This document shows positions 1 to 9,176 of a DNA stretch of 64,000 bases, one piece after another; position 1 is the stretch's first letter, and every line of letters begins with the position of its first letter. The notes under the pieces were generated by a model. The model had not been told where the DNA came from. It saw nothing but the letters and a program-made list of their open reading frames with translations, and made no database searches. The translations under genes and the position numbers were made by a program. Where the stretch lies: positions 248,001 to 312,000 of the forward strand of contig OZ253541.1 of the NCBI GenBank assembly GCA_965262365.1, written 5' to 3'. This stretch comes from UBA6522 sp965262365. GTDB lineage: Bacteria > Pseudomonadota > Gammaproteobacteria > Steroidobacterales > Rariloculaceae.

Positions 1-1
1 C

Positions 2-3000
2 GAGCGCGTCGAGGCAGTGTCGATTACCGGAACGAGCCAGGTTGCCGGCTTCGAGGTGATCGGCACGACGCTGGTGATCGCCGACAACGACGAGCGCGGC
101 GTGACCGTCTCGCCGAACGACCTGACCCTCACAGAGGGTGCGAGCGCAACCTACACCGTGGTGCTCGACACCGAGCCGACGCAGACCGTGACGGTGACGC
201 CCGCGGTGAGCGGCAGCCCCGACCTGACCTTCACGCCGCCCAGCCTGACGTTCACGCCGTCCGATTGGGACTCGGCGCAGACGATGACGGTTTCTGCGAC
301 CGAGGACGACGACGCCTACAACGACTCCTCGATCGTTTCTCATGCCACGCAGGGCGCCGAATACGCGTCACTGGCCGACGGTGCAATCTCGGTGACCGTC
401 TCCGACAACGACGTGGCTTCGCAAGACATGCTGCCCGCGCAAGTGACCGACCTGAGCGCTACGGCCACCGAGACCCATGTCGATCTGACCTGGTCTGCGG
501 TCGAGGACACGGTGCTCGGCTACCGCGTCGAAGCCTCCTATGACGGCGGCGCCAATTGGGCCGAAGTCGAGGCCAATACCGAGAGCACCGACAGCACCGA
601 CAGCACCGACAGCACGGAAACCATCGAGACCGCCTACCGGCACGATGTCGGGCTTAACTTCGCCGAAACGCGGCGCTATCGAGTATCGGCGGTGGGCGAG
701 AACGGCGCCGGACTGCCTTCGGTCACCTTGCAGGCGAGCGCGACGGCCACGGTAGTGGGTTTAACCGCGACTGCCCTGTCGCCCGACGACTTGTTGGAAA
801 CTGCGCCCGAGGACACGTCGGACACGATGCCTGAGGAGGCGATGGAGTCGATGTCGGAGGACACGGCGGACACGATGCTTGAGGCCACTGCGGACCCGGT
901 CCCGGGCATCGACCTGTGCTGGGTCCCGGAAGGGGTGGATGCGAGCGAGCTCAGCGACGTCGCCATGGCATGGATCCCGGCAGCGGTGAATGCGAGCGAA
1001 TTCGGCGACGTCGCCATGGCATGGACGCCGGTTCATTCGTCGGGTTCGGTTGATTTGAGCGTCCTGCCGTGGCAATCCAGCGGCAGCGGCTCTTCGGAGG
1101 TCGATTGCGAGGATGGCATCGGTGTCCGGCTGACATCGATCGGTGACAACCAGCGCTACGCCTTCAGGATGCGGGCCAACCATGACGGTGTCTGGTTGGT
1201 CTCGAACGACGCCCAGGCGGTGCTGGTCGATTCGTCGAAGCCGCTTCGCACGGTCGTGACCGCCGGGGCCAGCGGCTTGTCCGGCGATACCCCGGTGCCG
1301 GATCTCATCTGCCGCGACTTTGACGATCCGGCGACCACCGGGGACGAGGCGGGATCCTTCTTCATTAGCGTCGGCTTCACCACGGCGTCGCCGGAGTACC
1401 TGCGATACGAGCCGGTGAACGACTTCGATCCTGCCAGCGACCTGACGCTGGTGAACGCCACGGCGCAACTGCTCGATCGGCCGTACGACACGCAGCTCGG
1501 ATACCGGGTGCGGATCACCCCGAGCGTGTGGGGCGAACCCGTGGCGGTGAGCGTTGCGTCCGATGTCGTGACCCATGGGGAGACGTCCGTGGGCAACCGG
1601 GCTTCAGCCGAGTTCCGGCGCGAAACGTCCGACGCGGTGGACTGCGAAACGGCTACCGCGGAGCCGGTCCGCCGGTCGCAGGTCGTGGCCGTGGGGATCG
1701 AAGCCGATGGCGACCGCAACGGCGAGTGGACCGCCGGCGAACCGATCCGCGTGACGCTTCAATTCGACGAGCGGATCGGTGTAGACACGGCCGATGGCGT
1801 TCCCGGCGTCACCCTCACCCTCGGCGAGGCGGAAACGATGGGACAGTCCTCGAACGGCGAGGAGGCGATCGAACAGTCTACCGACGGCGAGGCAGCGGTG
1901 GAGGTGACCGTGCCCTTCTCGCACGTGGCCCACGAGAACACGCTGGTGTTCGAGCACCCGGTGACGGCCAACGAGAGCCCGATTCGCAACATCGCGCTGC
2001 TGGCCGACAGTCTCTCGCTCAACGGCGGGGCGATCGACAGCTTCAGCGGACCCGCAGTCGACCTCGCGCACCCCGAAGCCGCCGTGGTCGGCGGGCAGAT
2101 CGAGCAGCCCGATCTCACGGCAGGCTGGTCGACGATCCCGGGCGCACACGAGGGCAGCGAAAGCCACTTCCAGGTCCACCTGCAGTTCAGCGAGACCGTG
2201 GACCTGATCGAGGTCATCGGCGAACGGAACCTGCTCGAGCACGCGTTCACGGTGACGGGCGGCTCCATCGAGGCCATCCGGCCGGCCCGGGACCGACGCG
2301 GGGAGTACCTTGCCACCGAATGGGCGATACGCGTCGTGCCCGACTCGGAGGAGCCGGTGACGATTTCCCCGGTGGTGGCCCTTGCATGCGATGAGCCCGG
2401 GGCCATCTGCACGATCGATGACCGCCCGCTCTCCGAAGCGCCGTCGGTGACCGTGCATCGTATCGAGCAGGCGCTGTCCGCGGTCGACACCGAAGTCGGC
2501 GAAGGGCCGGGTGCGGTGCTGGTGTTCGAGGTCACGCTCGCCCGGGCGGCAGACCAGACGGTCACGGTGGACTACGAGACCGCCGACGGCACGGCCACGG
2601 CCGGAGAGGACTACGAGGCGGTGTCGGGCACGCTCAGCATCGAAGCGGGGCAAACCGCGGCCAGCGTACAGGTCAGAGTGCTTGACGACAGCCACGACGA
2701 GGGCGAGGAAACGCTGACGCTGATCCTTTCGAACGCGTTCAACGCGAGAATCCACGATGGCGAGGCGCTTGGCGTCATCGTCAACAGCGATCCCATACCC
2801 AGTGCCTGGCTGGCACGGTTCGGGCGGGCGGCTTCGGACCATGTGGCGCAGGCCGTGGCGCGAAGGCTGGAACGCGGACCGAGCGAGGAGCACATCACCT
2901 TGGGCGGGTTGCGCCTGGACCGCCTGTACACGAGTCTTGCGGACCCGGATGGGCTGGGCGCGGCCTCCGCGTCAACGCCCGCGGGACTCGATCCCCTGGG

Positions 3001-4318
3001 GCTGCCGGGCGACATGACGGCTCGTCATGCCCGCAGCTCAGATGGCTTCGATACTTTGTCCAATCTCCGTGATGCGCTGCAGGGCAGTTCCTTTGCGCTG
3101 CCGAGTCTGCGCGATGTGCTGACGGGCGGTTCCATTGCACTGCCGAGTCTGCGTGATGTGCTGATAGGCAGTTCCTTCTTCCACACCTTCGGCGCAGCCG
3201 AGAACCCATCTTCCAGCCCGTTGACGGCCTGGGGCGAGACGGCGACCACGCGCTTCAAAGGCAGTGACGGCGGCCTGTCGCTCGATGGCGAGGTGACCAC
3301 GGCCATGCTGGGCCTGGACAAGCGGTACGGGCGCTGGCTGGTGGGCTCGACCCTGTCCTACAGCGAGGGCTTGGGCGGCTACCAGGGCTCCGGTGCCGTC
3401 GGCGGGTCCGTGGGAAGCACCCTGACGAGCCTGAATCCCTATGCGCACTTCGAGTTGAACGAGACGACCAGCCTGTGGGGCGTGTTCGGCTACGGGGAAG
3501 GACGACTGCGGCTCACCCCGCAAGGCGCGGCGTCGGCGATCGAGACGGACCTGTCGAATCGCATGGCCGCGTTCGGCGGTCGTGGACTCCTGTCGGTGCG
3601 CTCCGGCGACGCGGGCCGGTTCGAACTGGCCCTGCGCTCCGATGCACTGCTGACGCGCACGGACTCGGAAGCCGTGCTCGGGCTGTCGGGCGCGCAAGGC
3701 GCGACCGGCCGGGTGCGGCTGACGCTGGAGGGCTCCGGTTCGATGCCGCTGGCCGGCGGCGGGGTGCTGAAGCCGACGCTGGAGGCGGGACTGCGCTACG
3801 ACGCAGGCGATGCGGAGACCGGCGCGGGGCTCGAGGTCGGCGGCGGGCTCGGCTACGCGGCGGGGAATCTGTCGGTGGACGTCAACGCGCGCGCGCTCGT
3901 GGCGCACGAAGACACCGAGTACGAGGAATGGGGCTTCAGCGGTTCGCTCGCCTACACCCCGGGCAAGAACGGGCGAGGGCTGTCGATGAAGCTCGGCTCG
4001 GCCTGGGGATCGACCCAAAGCGGCGTGCAGTCGTTGTGGAGCCGGCAGAACGCCTCGGGGTTGGCGCGAACCGCCCCGTTCGATGCCGCGCAACGCTTCC
4101 AGGCGGAACTCGGTTACGGGATTGCGGGCCGCCGCAAGGCGGCGCTGTGGGCGCCGTTCATCGCCGCGCAGGCGGGCGACGGCGCCCGGGCGTTGCGCTT
4201 GGGCGTGAAGCTCACCGCCGGCCCCAACGTGGAGGCGGGGTTTGAGTTCGGCCGCCGTGAGAACGGTCGCGGCGCACCGGAGCACGCGGTGCAGCTTCGC
4301 GGCGCGCTGCGGTGGTGA
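2..4318 (+). CDS. Calx-beta/fibronectin III surface protein with autotransporter-like C-terminus (5' partial)
   Basis: The reading frame is open to the left edge, so the N-terminus and signal peptide lie outside the window. Counting from the GTG at 17, a Calx-beta-like region covers about residues 1-130, a fibronectin III-like domain about 133-240, and a second Calx-beta domain about 815-935 (acidic loops with EGPG, DGTATAGEDY and DEGEETLTL). A linker with LARFGRAASDHV and two sets of tandem repeats follow. The last 370 residues are Gly- and aromatic-rich alternating strands ending in LRW*, typical of an outer-membrane autotransporter barrel. The likely role is a Ca-binding adhesin or surface-displayed protein. 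The exact substrate is unknown. Family assignment is by pattern only. Confidence 0.75.
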   Translation, partial: ERVEAVSITGTSQVAGFEVIGTTLVIADNDERGVTVSPNDLTLTEGASATYTVVLDTEPTQTVTVTPAVSGSPDLTFTPPSLTFTPSDWDSAQTMTVSATEDDDAYNDSSIVSHATQGAEYASLADGAISVTVSDNDVASQDMLPAQVTDLSATATETHVDLTWSAVEDTVLGYRVEASYDGGANWAEVEANTESTDSTDSTDSTETIETAYRHDVGLNFAETRRYRVSAVGENGAGLPSVTLQASATATVVGLTATALSPDDLLETAPEDTSDTMPEEAMESMSEDTADTMLEATADPVPGIDLCWVPEGVDASELSDVAMAWIPAAVNASEFGDVAMAWTPVHSSGSVDLSVLPWQSSGSGSSEVDCEDGIGVRLTSIGDNQRYAFRMRANHDGVWLVSNDAQAVLVDSSKPLRTVVTAGASGLSGDTPVPDLICRDFDDPATTGDEAGSFFISVGFTTASPEYLRYEPVNDFDPASDLTLVNATAQLLDRPYDTQLGYRVRITPSVWGEPVAVSVASDVVTHGETSVGNRASAEFRRETSDAVDCETATAEPVRRSQVVAVGIEADGDRNGEWTAGEPIRVTLQFDERIGVDTADGVPGVTLTLGEAETMGQSSNGEEAIEQSTDGEAAVEVTVPFSHVAHENTLVFEHPVTANESPIRNIALLADSLSLNGGAIDSFSGPAVDLAHPEAAVVGGQIEQPDLTAGWSTIPGAHEGSESHFQVHLQFSETVDLIEVIGERNLLEHAFTVTGGSIEAIRPARDRRGEYLATEWAIRVVPDSEEPVTISPVVALACDEPGAICTIDDRPLSEAPSVTVHRIEQALSAVDTEVGEGPGAVLVFEVTLARAADQTVTVDYETADGTATAGEDYEAVSGTLSIEAGQTAASVQVRVLDDSHDEGEETLTLILSNAFNARIHDGEALGVIVNSDPIPSAWLARFGRAASDHVAQAVARRLERGPSEEHITLGGLRLDRLYTSLADPDGLGAASASTPAGLDPLGLPGDMTARHARSSDGFDTLSNLRDALQGSSFALPSLRDVLTGGSIALPSLRDVLIGSSFFHTFGAAENPSSSPLTAWGETATTRFKGSDGGLSLDGEVTTAMLGLDKRYGRWLVGSTLSYSEGLGGYQGSGAVGGSVGSTLTSLNPYAHFELNETTSLWGVFGYGEGRLRLTPQGAASAIETDLSNRMAAFGGRGLLSVRSGDAGRFELALRSDALLTRTDSEAVLGLSGAQGATGRVRLTLEGSGSMPLAGGGVLKPTLEAGLRYDAGDAETGAGLEVGGGLGYAAGNLSVDVNARALVAHEDTEYEEWGFSGSLAYTPGKNGRGLSMKLGSAWGSTQSGVQSLWSRQNASGLARTAPFDAAQRFQAELGYGIAGRRKAALWAPFIAAQAGDGARALRLGVKLTAGPNVEAGFEFGRRENGRGAPEHAVQLRGALRW
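941..1042 (+). repeat. Two 51-bp in-frame tandem repeats in the surface protein
   Basis: Two 17-residue units, VDASELSDVAMAWIPAA and VNASEFGDVAMAWTPVH, follow each other directly. The DNA core gacgtcgccatggcatgg is identical in both, so the duplication is recent. Confidence 0.85.
3064..3187 (+). repeat. About three 42-bp in-frame repeats before the barrel domain
   Basis: Units begin near 3064, 3106 and 3148. Each encodes a 14-residue motif of the form SLRDVLxGxSxALP. The repeats sit in the linker between the passenger and the barrel domain, where copy-number change would alter spacer length. Confidence 0.85.
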
Positions 4319-4421
4319 ACGCCACGCCGGCGTGCATGGCCGGTGAGCGTGCGGGCACAGCCGAGGTGACGACGGGGCTCTCGGAGACGGCGCGGCGGGC
4401 CGGTGTCCGGCGCCCCGCGCC

Positions 4422-4844
4422 GTGAACGTTCTGGTCACCGGAGGCGCGGGCTTCATCGGCTCGGCGCTGGTCGCACGGCTGCTGGCGGATGGGCACCGGG
4501 TCGCGGTGCTCGACGATGGCTCCACGGGATGCGCCGAGGACGTGGATGTCCGCGCCGTCGTGTATGCGCGCGACATTGTCACGGGCGATCTTTCCGGCGT
4601 GTTCGCGGCGGCGCAACCCGAAGCGGTGTTCCACCTCGCCGCACGGACCGCGGTTGACGAATCGGTGCGAACGCCCGCCCGGGGCGCGGCCGTCAACGTG
4701 TGCGGCACGGTGAACGTGCTTCAGCGGTGCCGGGCCTTCGGCGTGCGCCGGTTCGTGCTGGCCTCAAGCGGCGGCGCGCTCTACGGGGACGCGGCGCCGC
4801 GCCCGACGCCCGAATGCCGGGCGCCGTCGCCGGCGTGTCCCTGA
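4422..4844 (+). pseudogene. NAD-dependent epimerase/dehydratase, N-terminal fragment
   Basis: Starts with GTG and the Rossmann motif TGGAGFIGS (residues 6-14), then FHLAARTAVDESV and SSGGALYGDA, typical of extended short-chain dehydrogenases acting on nucleotide sugars (GalE/UDP-glucuronate epimerase type). The family is normally about 310-340 residues. Here the frame stops at 140 residues, before the catalytic YxxxK, right after the GALYGDAAPRPTPE region. It is therefore a truncated remnant. It lies 100 bp downstream of the surface-protein gene and begins the decay zone that runs to about 10.5 kb. Confidence 0.85.
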
Positions 4845-5340
4845 CGCGCTTGATGCCGGCGTCGCGGCGCCGGGCGGCGCGCAGCCGATCCGCGGCACGT
4901 CTTTTCTCGGCACAGGATCGGCAGACCCCCCGGCCGGCCGCGGGTGTTCTCCTGCCACACCGCGGACATCGGCCGCTGGCGACCCGCGCGCCTGTCCGTG
5001 ATTCTGCTCATCGATATCGCCTCGCTGGTGCCGCGGATGGGATGCCGGGCCGGTCCTCTCCCCGGACACCGGCCGCCGTCCCGGTCACAAGCAGGCTCCG
5101 CCTTTTGGCGGCGTCCGTCCCCGGACAGGGAGAAACGGCGCCGGGCCGGCGCGGCACGGCCTGCACGGCGCAGTCGGCATCGGCGCGCGCGCACCTTTCC
5201 CTATTCCTCGCAGGGGCGCTCCGGGGTCGGGCACGGTATCGACGCCGGCCCCCCTGCTTGCCGACCGGCGCCGGGATCGGAATGCGCATGGAGGCCGCGT
5301 TGCAACTCATGCCGGCGGGCCGATCGCGCCTCACGCACTG
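4845..5340. other. Very GC-rich stretch without a recognisable gene
   Basis: About 500 bp between the truncated epimerase and the integrase/DUF4338 remnant. Open frames exist on both strands but are Arg/Pro/Ala-rich, as expected from high GC alone, and none shows a family motif. I see nothing I can support here. Confidence 0.6.
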
Positions 5341-5557
5341 CATTGCATCGTCGGCCCGGTCGCCGTCACCGGATTGCGCCGCGCCGAAATCTGTGGCCTG
5401 AGGTTCGGAGACATCACCCCCGATGGCTTGGCGGTCCGCGTCGGTACCACCCAGGGACGCGGGCGCGACGACCGCTACAAACAATTCGACAAGTCGAAAA
5501 AGGACCTCTGGCTGCGCCCGCCATGACAAAGACTGGGAGTACAGGCTCAACCGGTAG
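5341..5557 (+). pseudogene. Chimeric remnant: tyrosine-recombinase motif joined to a DUF4338 C-terminus
   Basis: A plus-strand frame reads VTGLRRAEICGLRFGDI, which matches the conserved Arg box of tyrosine recombinases (TGLRRxEIxxLxxxDI). It runs directly into VGTTQGRGRDDRYKQFDKSK and LWLRP. That second part closely matches the end of the intact DUF4338 protein encoded on the opposite strand at 5730-6611 (VGTTTGRGRYDRDRQYDKPK, IWLRP). After the stop at 5524 a shifted frame restores KDWEYRLNR and a TAG at 5555, matching KDWQRTLNR of the intact gene. So two unrelated gene ends are fused and then frameshifted. No start codon is present. Confidence 0.7.
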
Positions 5558-5615
5558 AATCGTGCGCAGGAGGAACACTGTACCGGTAACGTCCACGGCA
5601 CAACCGAACGGAAAC

Positions 5616-5625
5616 CCGTAATTTC
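5616..5625. repeat. 10-bp direct repeat, left copy (putative target duplication)
   Basis: ccgtaatttc occurs here, one base left of the IS66 inverted repeat, and again at 10014-10023 just after the group II intron remnant. IS66 elements normally duplicate 8 bp. The last 8 bases (gtaatttc) would serve. Confidence 0.65.
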
Positions 5626-5626
5626 G

Positions 5627-5650
5627 TAACCGTTCCGTTAAGCGGGGATA
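5627..5650. repeat. IS66-type element, left terminal inverted repeat
   Basis: Begins taaccgttccgt and continues aagcggggat. The reverse complement of 9177-9200 differs at two of 24 positions. The core ttaagcgggg resembles the GTAAGCG ends of IS66 elements. Confidence 0.85.
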
Positions 5651-5729
5651 GATGACGGAGATTTTGGCCGATCCAGTGAGCGCGGTGCAAGCGAGGGAGG
5701 GCTGATAACCCGGTCGGTCTTCGGATGAC

Positions 5730-6611
5730 CTACCGGTTGAGGGTTCGTTGCCAGTCTTTGCGCAGGGGGCGAAGCCAGATGGCCTTTTTCGGCTTGTCGT
5801 ATTGTCTGTCGCGGTCGTAGCGCCCGCGTCCTGTGGTGGTGCCGACGTGGACCCACCCGGAGGCTTTGTAGGTGGCGCCGGTGAAGCGCGGGGTCTCTAC
5901 GAAGGTTTCGATCAACACCGGCGAGGTGTTGTAGCGCTCGGTCCACTCCCCGGGCAGTTGTCGGCAGACGACGGACAGGATGTGCGAGGCCAGGTTGGGG
6001 ATGCGGATCCAGGGCAGGATCAGGAAGCGGGCGTTGTCGATCACCAGCGGCAGGTTCTTCTGGCGCAGTGCCGGCGTCCAGCCGATGAAGCGGTCGCGCG
6101 GGGCAAGTGTCCGTGCCGCGGTGGAGAAGCCGAGCAGGGCCAGCAGGCGACCGTGGCGGTCATGGACGGTGTAGCGCATCTGCGCGCCGACCAGGGTCTT
6201 GTAGCCGAGGTAGTGGTAGCGGGCGATGAACGCGTTCCACTGCTTGCTCTGGGGAGTGGCCCCGAACACGGTGCGCAGGCGGATCGGACGCGCCTCATCG
6301 AGGGTGACGGGCGGCGGTTCCAGCGGCGCGTCGGTTCCGGGCCCGAACGTGATGGGCACGGCCGGGTTGCGTCCCCACTTCGGCGCCGGCAGGGCGATGC
6401 GCCCGTCGCGGTGCATGGCCAGCATGGCGACCCGCGCCATCATGTCCTTGAGCCCGCCGTCGGGCTTGTACCAGCCGATGCGCCGGCAGAACTCTTTCGA
6501 CAGGGCGAAGCGGTTCAGCGCGGGGGGTCCGGCGATGAGCGCGCGCAGCAGCGCCATTTCCTCCACCGTGAAGTGGCGTCCGTAATAGCGGCACTCGATC
6601 TCGGCGGTCAT
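5730..6611 (-). CDS. DUF4338 (DruA-like) protein carried by the IS66-type element
   Basis: About 293 residues from the ATG at 6611, chosen because its ATGA overlaps the transposase stop (6608-6610). An upstream in-frame extension to 6731 lies inside tnpC. The features are those of DUF4338: a FTVEEMALLRALI start, RLRTVFGATPQSKQWNAFIA, the Y-H-Y-L-G-Y box, GRLLALLGFSTAAR, RFIGW, NARFLILPW, and a C-terminal VGTTTGRGRYDR...IWLRPL. DUF4338 is the domain of Druantia DruA but is also common as a passenger gene in IS66-like elements. Its biochemical role is unknown. Translational coupling to tnpC suggests a transposition or target-site role here rather than stand-alone defence. No Druantia helicase lies nearby. 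Confidence 0.8.
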   Translation of the reverse strand: MTAEIECRYYGRHFTVEEMALLRALIAGPPALNRFALSKEFCRRIGWYKPDGGLKDMMARVAMLAMHRDGRIALPAPKWGRNPAVPITFGPGTDAPLEPPPVTLDEARPIRLRTVFGATPQSKQWNAFIARYHYLGYKTLVGAQMRYTVHDRHGRLLALLGFSTAARTLAPRDRFIGWTPALRQKNLPLVIDNARFLILPWIRIPNLASHILSVVCRQLPGEWTERYNTSPVLIETFVETPRFTGATYKASGWVHVGTTTGRGRYDRDRQYDKPKKAIWLRPLRKDWQRTLNR

Positions 6612-9046
6612 TCCGGGGCCATCAGGGTCCGTCGGCGCGCCTGGCTCATCGACCAGGGCAGCCACTCGGACAGGTCCGGCGGCGCCCGCCCGGCATTGGC
6701 CGCGCAGGCCTTGAGCCACTCGTGCAGCCAAGCGCGCACATTGAGGCCGTTCAACGCGAGCGTGCCCACGACCGAGTACATCATCGCGGTGAACCGCGCG
6801 CCGGCCTCGCTGTCGGAGCCGAACGACAGGCGCCGTCCGATAACCGCGCTTCGAAGCGTGCGCTCGGCCAGGTTATTGTCCATGGGCACCTCGGGCCGTT
6901 CGAGGAACACGCTCAGGCCATCGCGATGGTTCAGCAGCGAGCGCAGCGGCCCGGCCTCCGGTGCGGTGTCGTCAAGCCCCGCCAGTTCCCGTTCGGCGGT
7001 GGCGAACAGGCCCTTGACCTCGGTTTCCAGCACCCGCTGCGCGGTGGCGAACGCCTCGTTCTGCCTCTCGGCTCTGGATTCGTAATGCGACCGCCGCGTC
7101 TTGTTCAGCCGGTAAATCGCGGCGATGCGCCCCAACCATGCCTGACACCATTCGCTCAGTTCCACCTGCCCGGCGGCGCAGTCGATATAATCCCGGCGTT
7201 GGTGCACCCAGCACCACGCCAGGATCACCCGGCCCTCGAGCACGCGGGCCAGCTTCTTGTACGTGGAGTAGCGATCGACCACCAGGACCTGCACGCCCAC
7301 GGCACCGCCGAACACCTTCAGCGCCGCCTCGGCGCTGCGCGAGGGATCGATGTGGAAGTACACGGCATGCTCGGTCACCGAGACCCACAGCCAGGCGCGC
7401 CCGGAACGTCCCGCCTGGCGCAGCGCCTGGATACGCCAGCCGGTCTCGTCGCCGTGGCGCACAGCCGCCTCGTTCTGGTGCTCCAGCATCGCCAGCGCCA
7501 GCCGCTGGAACAGCGGCGCGAGCCGCGCCAGCCCGCGGGCCAGCGTACCGGCGGAGATGGGCAGTCCCTGATGCGACAACGACATCGCCACCCCGTTCAG
7601 GGGGCGATTGCACAGGTAGCGCTCGAACAGAACATGCGTCCACACGGTGGTGCCGTAGGCGGTGCGGGCGAACACCCGATCCGGCGTTGCCGCGGTAACA
7701 TCCGGCGGGGAATCGGCACAGTCGCACCGCCGGCGCCAGCGCGGACGGACGATGCGCCGTGTATGCGCCTTCACGTCGATCTCGATGATCGTGGTGGAAC
7801 GCTCCCCGTTGGCCACATACGGGGTACCGCAGCGGCCACACACGCACGCGTCGGCCGGCGGTTGGTGGATCTCGATCCGCTCCTCAAGCCCCGGTCGCGG
7901 GGTACGGCCATGGCCGGGAACGCCGGGTTGCTGGCCGCGCCGGCGCGCCGAGCGCGGCTTGTCCCGCTGCTCGCTCCCGCGCCCGTAGAGCCACTTTGAC
8001 AGTACGGCCCGACTCGCACGAACCTTCGCCAACTCCGCGTTCAGGGCCTCCTTGCGGCTCTGCGATACCCGCACGGTCCTGCGCAGCCGGACGTTCGCCG
8101 TGCGCAGCCATTTGATCGTTGTCTTCTGGCGCCGCGATCGCCTCAGCGTCTTGCGCAGCTGAGCGGCCTCGTCGGAGCGTGTCTTGGACAGCGTCTTGTT
8201 GATCGTGCGAACCCGGGCGAGCTCGACCTCCAGCGTCTCCTTGCGGGTCGCCGACACCCGCGCCGCCCTGCGCAGCCGGGCGTTGTCCTTGTACAGCGAC
8301 TTGATCGTCGTCTTCTGGCGCCGCGATCGCCTCAGGGCGGTACGCAGTTGAGCGACCGCGTCGGACGGCAACTTCGAAAGCGTCGCCCCGGTGGCGCGAA
8401 GCTTGACGAGCCGTTCCTTCAGCGTGGCTTTCCTGGCCTCCGACGCCTTCAGATGCCAGCGCAGCTCCGTGACTTGCTCCGACAACCGCACAACCGTATC
8501 GGACTGATCGCGAAACAGCCTCAGTTGGCTGCGGAGCCAAGCGCCATGGTTATGCTGCCTCTGGATCACCGCCTGGCGGGTCTCCGAGCGCTCCGTCTGC
8601 ATGGCCAGACGCTTCTCTACCCCAGCGAGTTTCCGCTTCAGCCGCGTCACCTCCTTGCGCAGCTCGCCGCGTTCAGTGCGCAGCGACTTGATCGTGTCTT
8701 TCTGGTACTGCGATCCCTGCAACGACTGCGCGTTGTTCCCCGTGCCCCGGATTGCCTTCGTCTGTTCGACGACCCTCGTCAGCTTCCTCCGGGAGAGCTC
8801 GTACCGATGCTTCCAGGAAGCAGATTCGAAACGCGTCCTGACCTCCGCACAGCGAAACTCTTCGGCTCGCGCTTCGGCCGCTTTCGCCCGGGATTCGGCT
8901 TCGCCCGCCCGCGCCACCTCCCGCTCATATAGCAAACGGTAGTCGCGCCGCTCACCCGCCGGCACCGCCTTAGGCTGCGGCCCGGCGCCATCGCCACGCT
9001 CAATCAGCGTCAGTTCTGTGCGGACATCCTCTGCACGAATCGCCAT
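6608..9046 (-). CDS. tnpC: IS66 family transposase with extended coiled-coil N-terminus
   Basis: 812 residues, against roughly 500-530 for ordinary IS66 TnpC. Residues 1-350 are Arg/Lys/Glu-rich coiled coil with three 63-residue repeats. A Zn-finger-like CxCGRCGxPY region is at 401-410. The DDE catalytic core follows: D533 in GDETGW, D591 in VVDRYS, E728 in NNLAER. The C-terminal IS66 helix (NGLNVRAWLHEWL) is present. It cuts and joins element ends through a DDE nuclease. Start ATG at 9046. The stop overlaps the DUF4338 start. No internal stops or frameshifts are visible, so it may be active. Confidence 0.9.
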   Translation of the reverse strand: MAIRAEDVRTELTLIERGDGAGPQPKAVPAGERRDYRLLYEREVARAGEAESRAKAAEARAEEFRCAEVRTRFESASWKHRYELSRRKLTRVVEQTKAIRGTGNNAQSLQGSQYQKDTIKSLRTERGELRKEVTRLKRKLAGVEKRLAMQTERSETRQAVIQRQHNHGAWLRSQLRLFRDQSDTVVRLSEQVTELRWHLKASEARKATLKERLVKLRATGATLSKLPSDAVAQLRTALRRSRRQKTTIKSLYKDNARLRRAARVSATRKETLEVELARVRTINKTLSKTRSDEAAQLRKTLRRSRRQKTTIKWLRTANVRLRRTVRVSQSRKEALNAELAKVRASRAVLSKWLYGRGSEQRDKPRSARRRGQQPGVPGHGRTPRPGLEERIEIHQPPADACVCGRCGTPYVANGERSTTIIEIDVKAHTRRIVRPRWRRRCDCADSPPDVTAATPDRVFARTAYGTTVWTHVLFERYLCNRPLNGVAMSLSHQGLPISAGTLARGLARLAPLFQRLALAMLEHQNEAAVRHGDETGWRIQALRQAGRSGRAWLWVSVTEHAVYFHIDPSRSAEAALKVFGGAVGVQVLVVDRYSTYKKLARVLEGRVILAWCWVHQRRDYIDCAAGQVELSEWCQAWLGRIAAIYRLNKTRRSHYESRAERQNEAFATAQRVLETEVKGLFATAERELAGLDDTAPEAGPLRSLLNHRDGLSVFLERPEVPMDNNLAERTLRSAVIGRRLSFGSDSEAGARFTAMMYSVVGTLALNGLNVRAWLHEWLKACAANAGRAPPDLSEWLPWSMSQARRRTLMAPE
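7990..8445 (-). repeat. 63-residue (189-bp) coiled-coil repeats within tnpC
   Basis: Three in-frame units. Anchors SEARKATL, SATRKETL and SQSRKEAL start at residues 202, 265 and 328, exactly 63 apart. The segment LRRSRRQKTTIK occurs identically in the second and third units (residues 238 and 301), and the DNA cttctggcgccgcgatcgcc is repeated. This points to recent internal duplication of a coiled-coil module. Confidence 0.85.
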
Positions 9047-9176
9047 GCGCGCAACGATACCGCAACGCCGATCGTGTTACCAGCCCCCCACAGCGGTTTT
9101 CTCACCGGCACCGGCCACAAAATACTCGAAGCCGCCAGCCAGCTCGATTACGGAAAAACAGGGTACGATGAACGCT

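Noticed and set aside
3038..4708. Long minus-strand open frame (556 codons) opposite the surface-protein gene
   Set aside because: Arg/Pro/Ala-rich composition and no family motif. The plus-strand frame has clear domain structure, so this is an antisense shadow of GC-rich coding DNA.
4845..5340. Possible genes in the GC-rich gap after the epimerase fragment
   Set aside because: Open frames exist in several phases but none has motifs, a ribosome-binding site with a plausible start, or balanced composition.
5730..9046. Druantia anti-phage defence system
   Set aside because: Only the DruA-like DUF4338 protein is present, within an IS66-type element. No DruE-type helicase or other Druantia gene is nearby.
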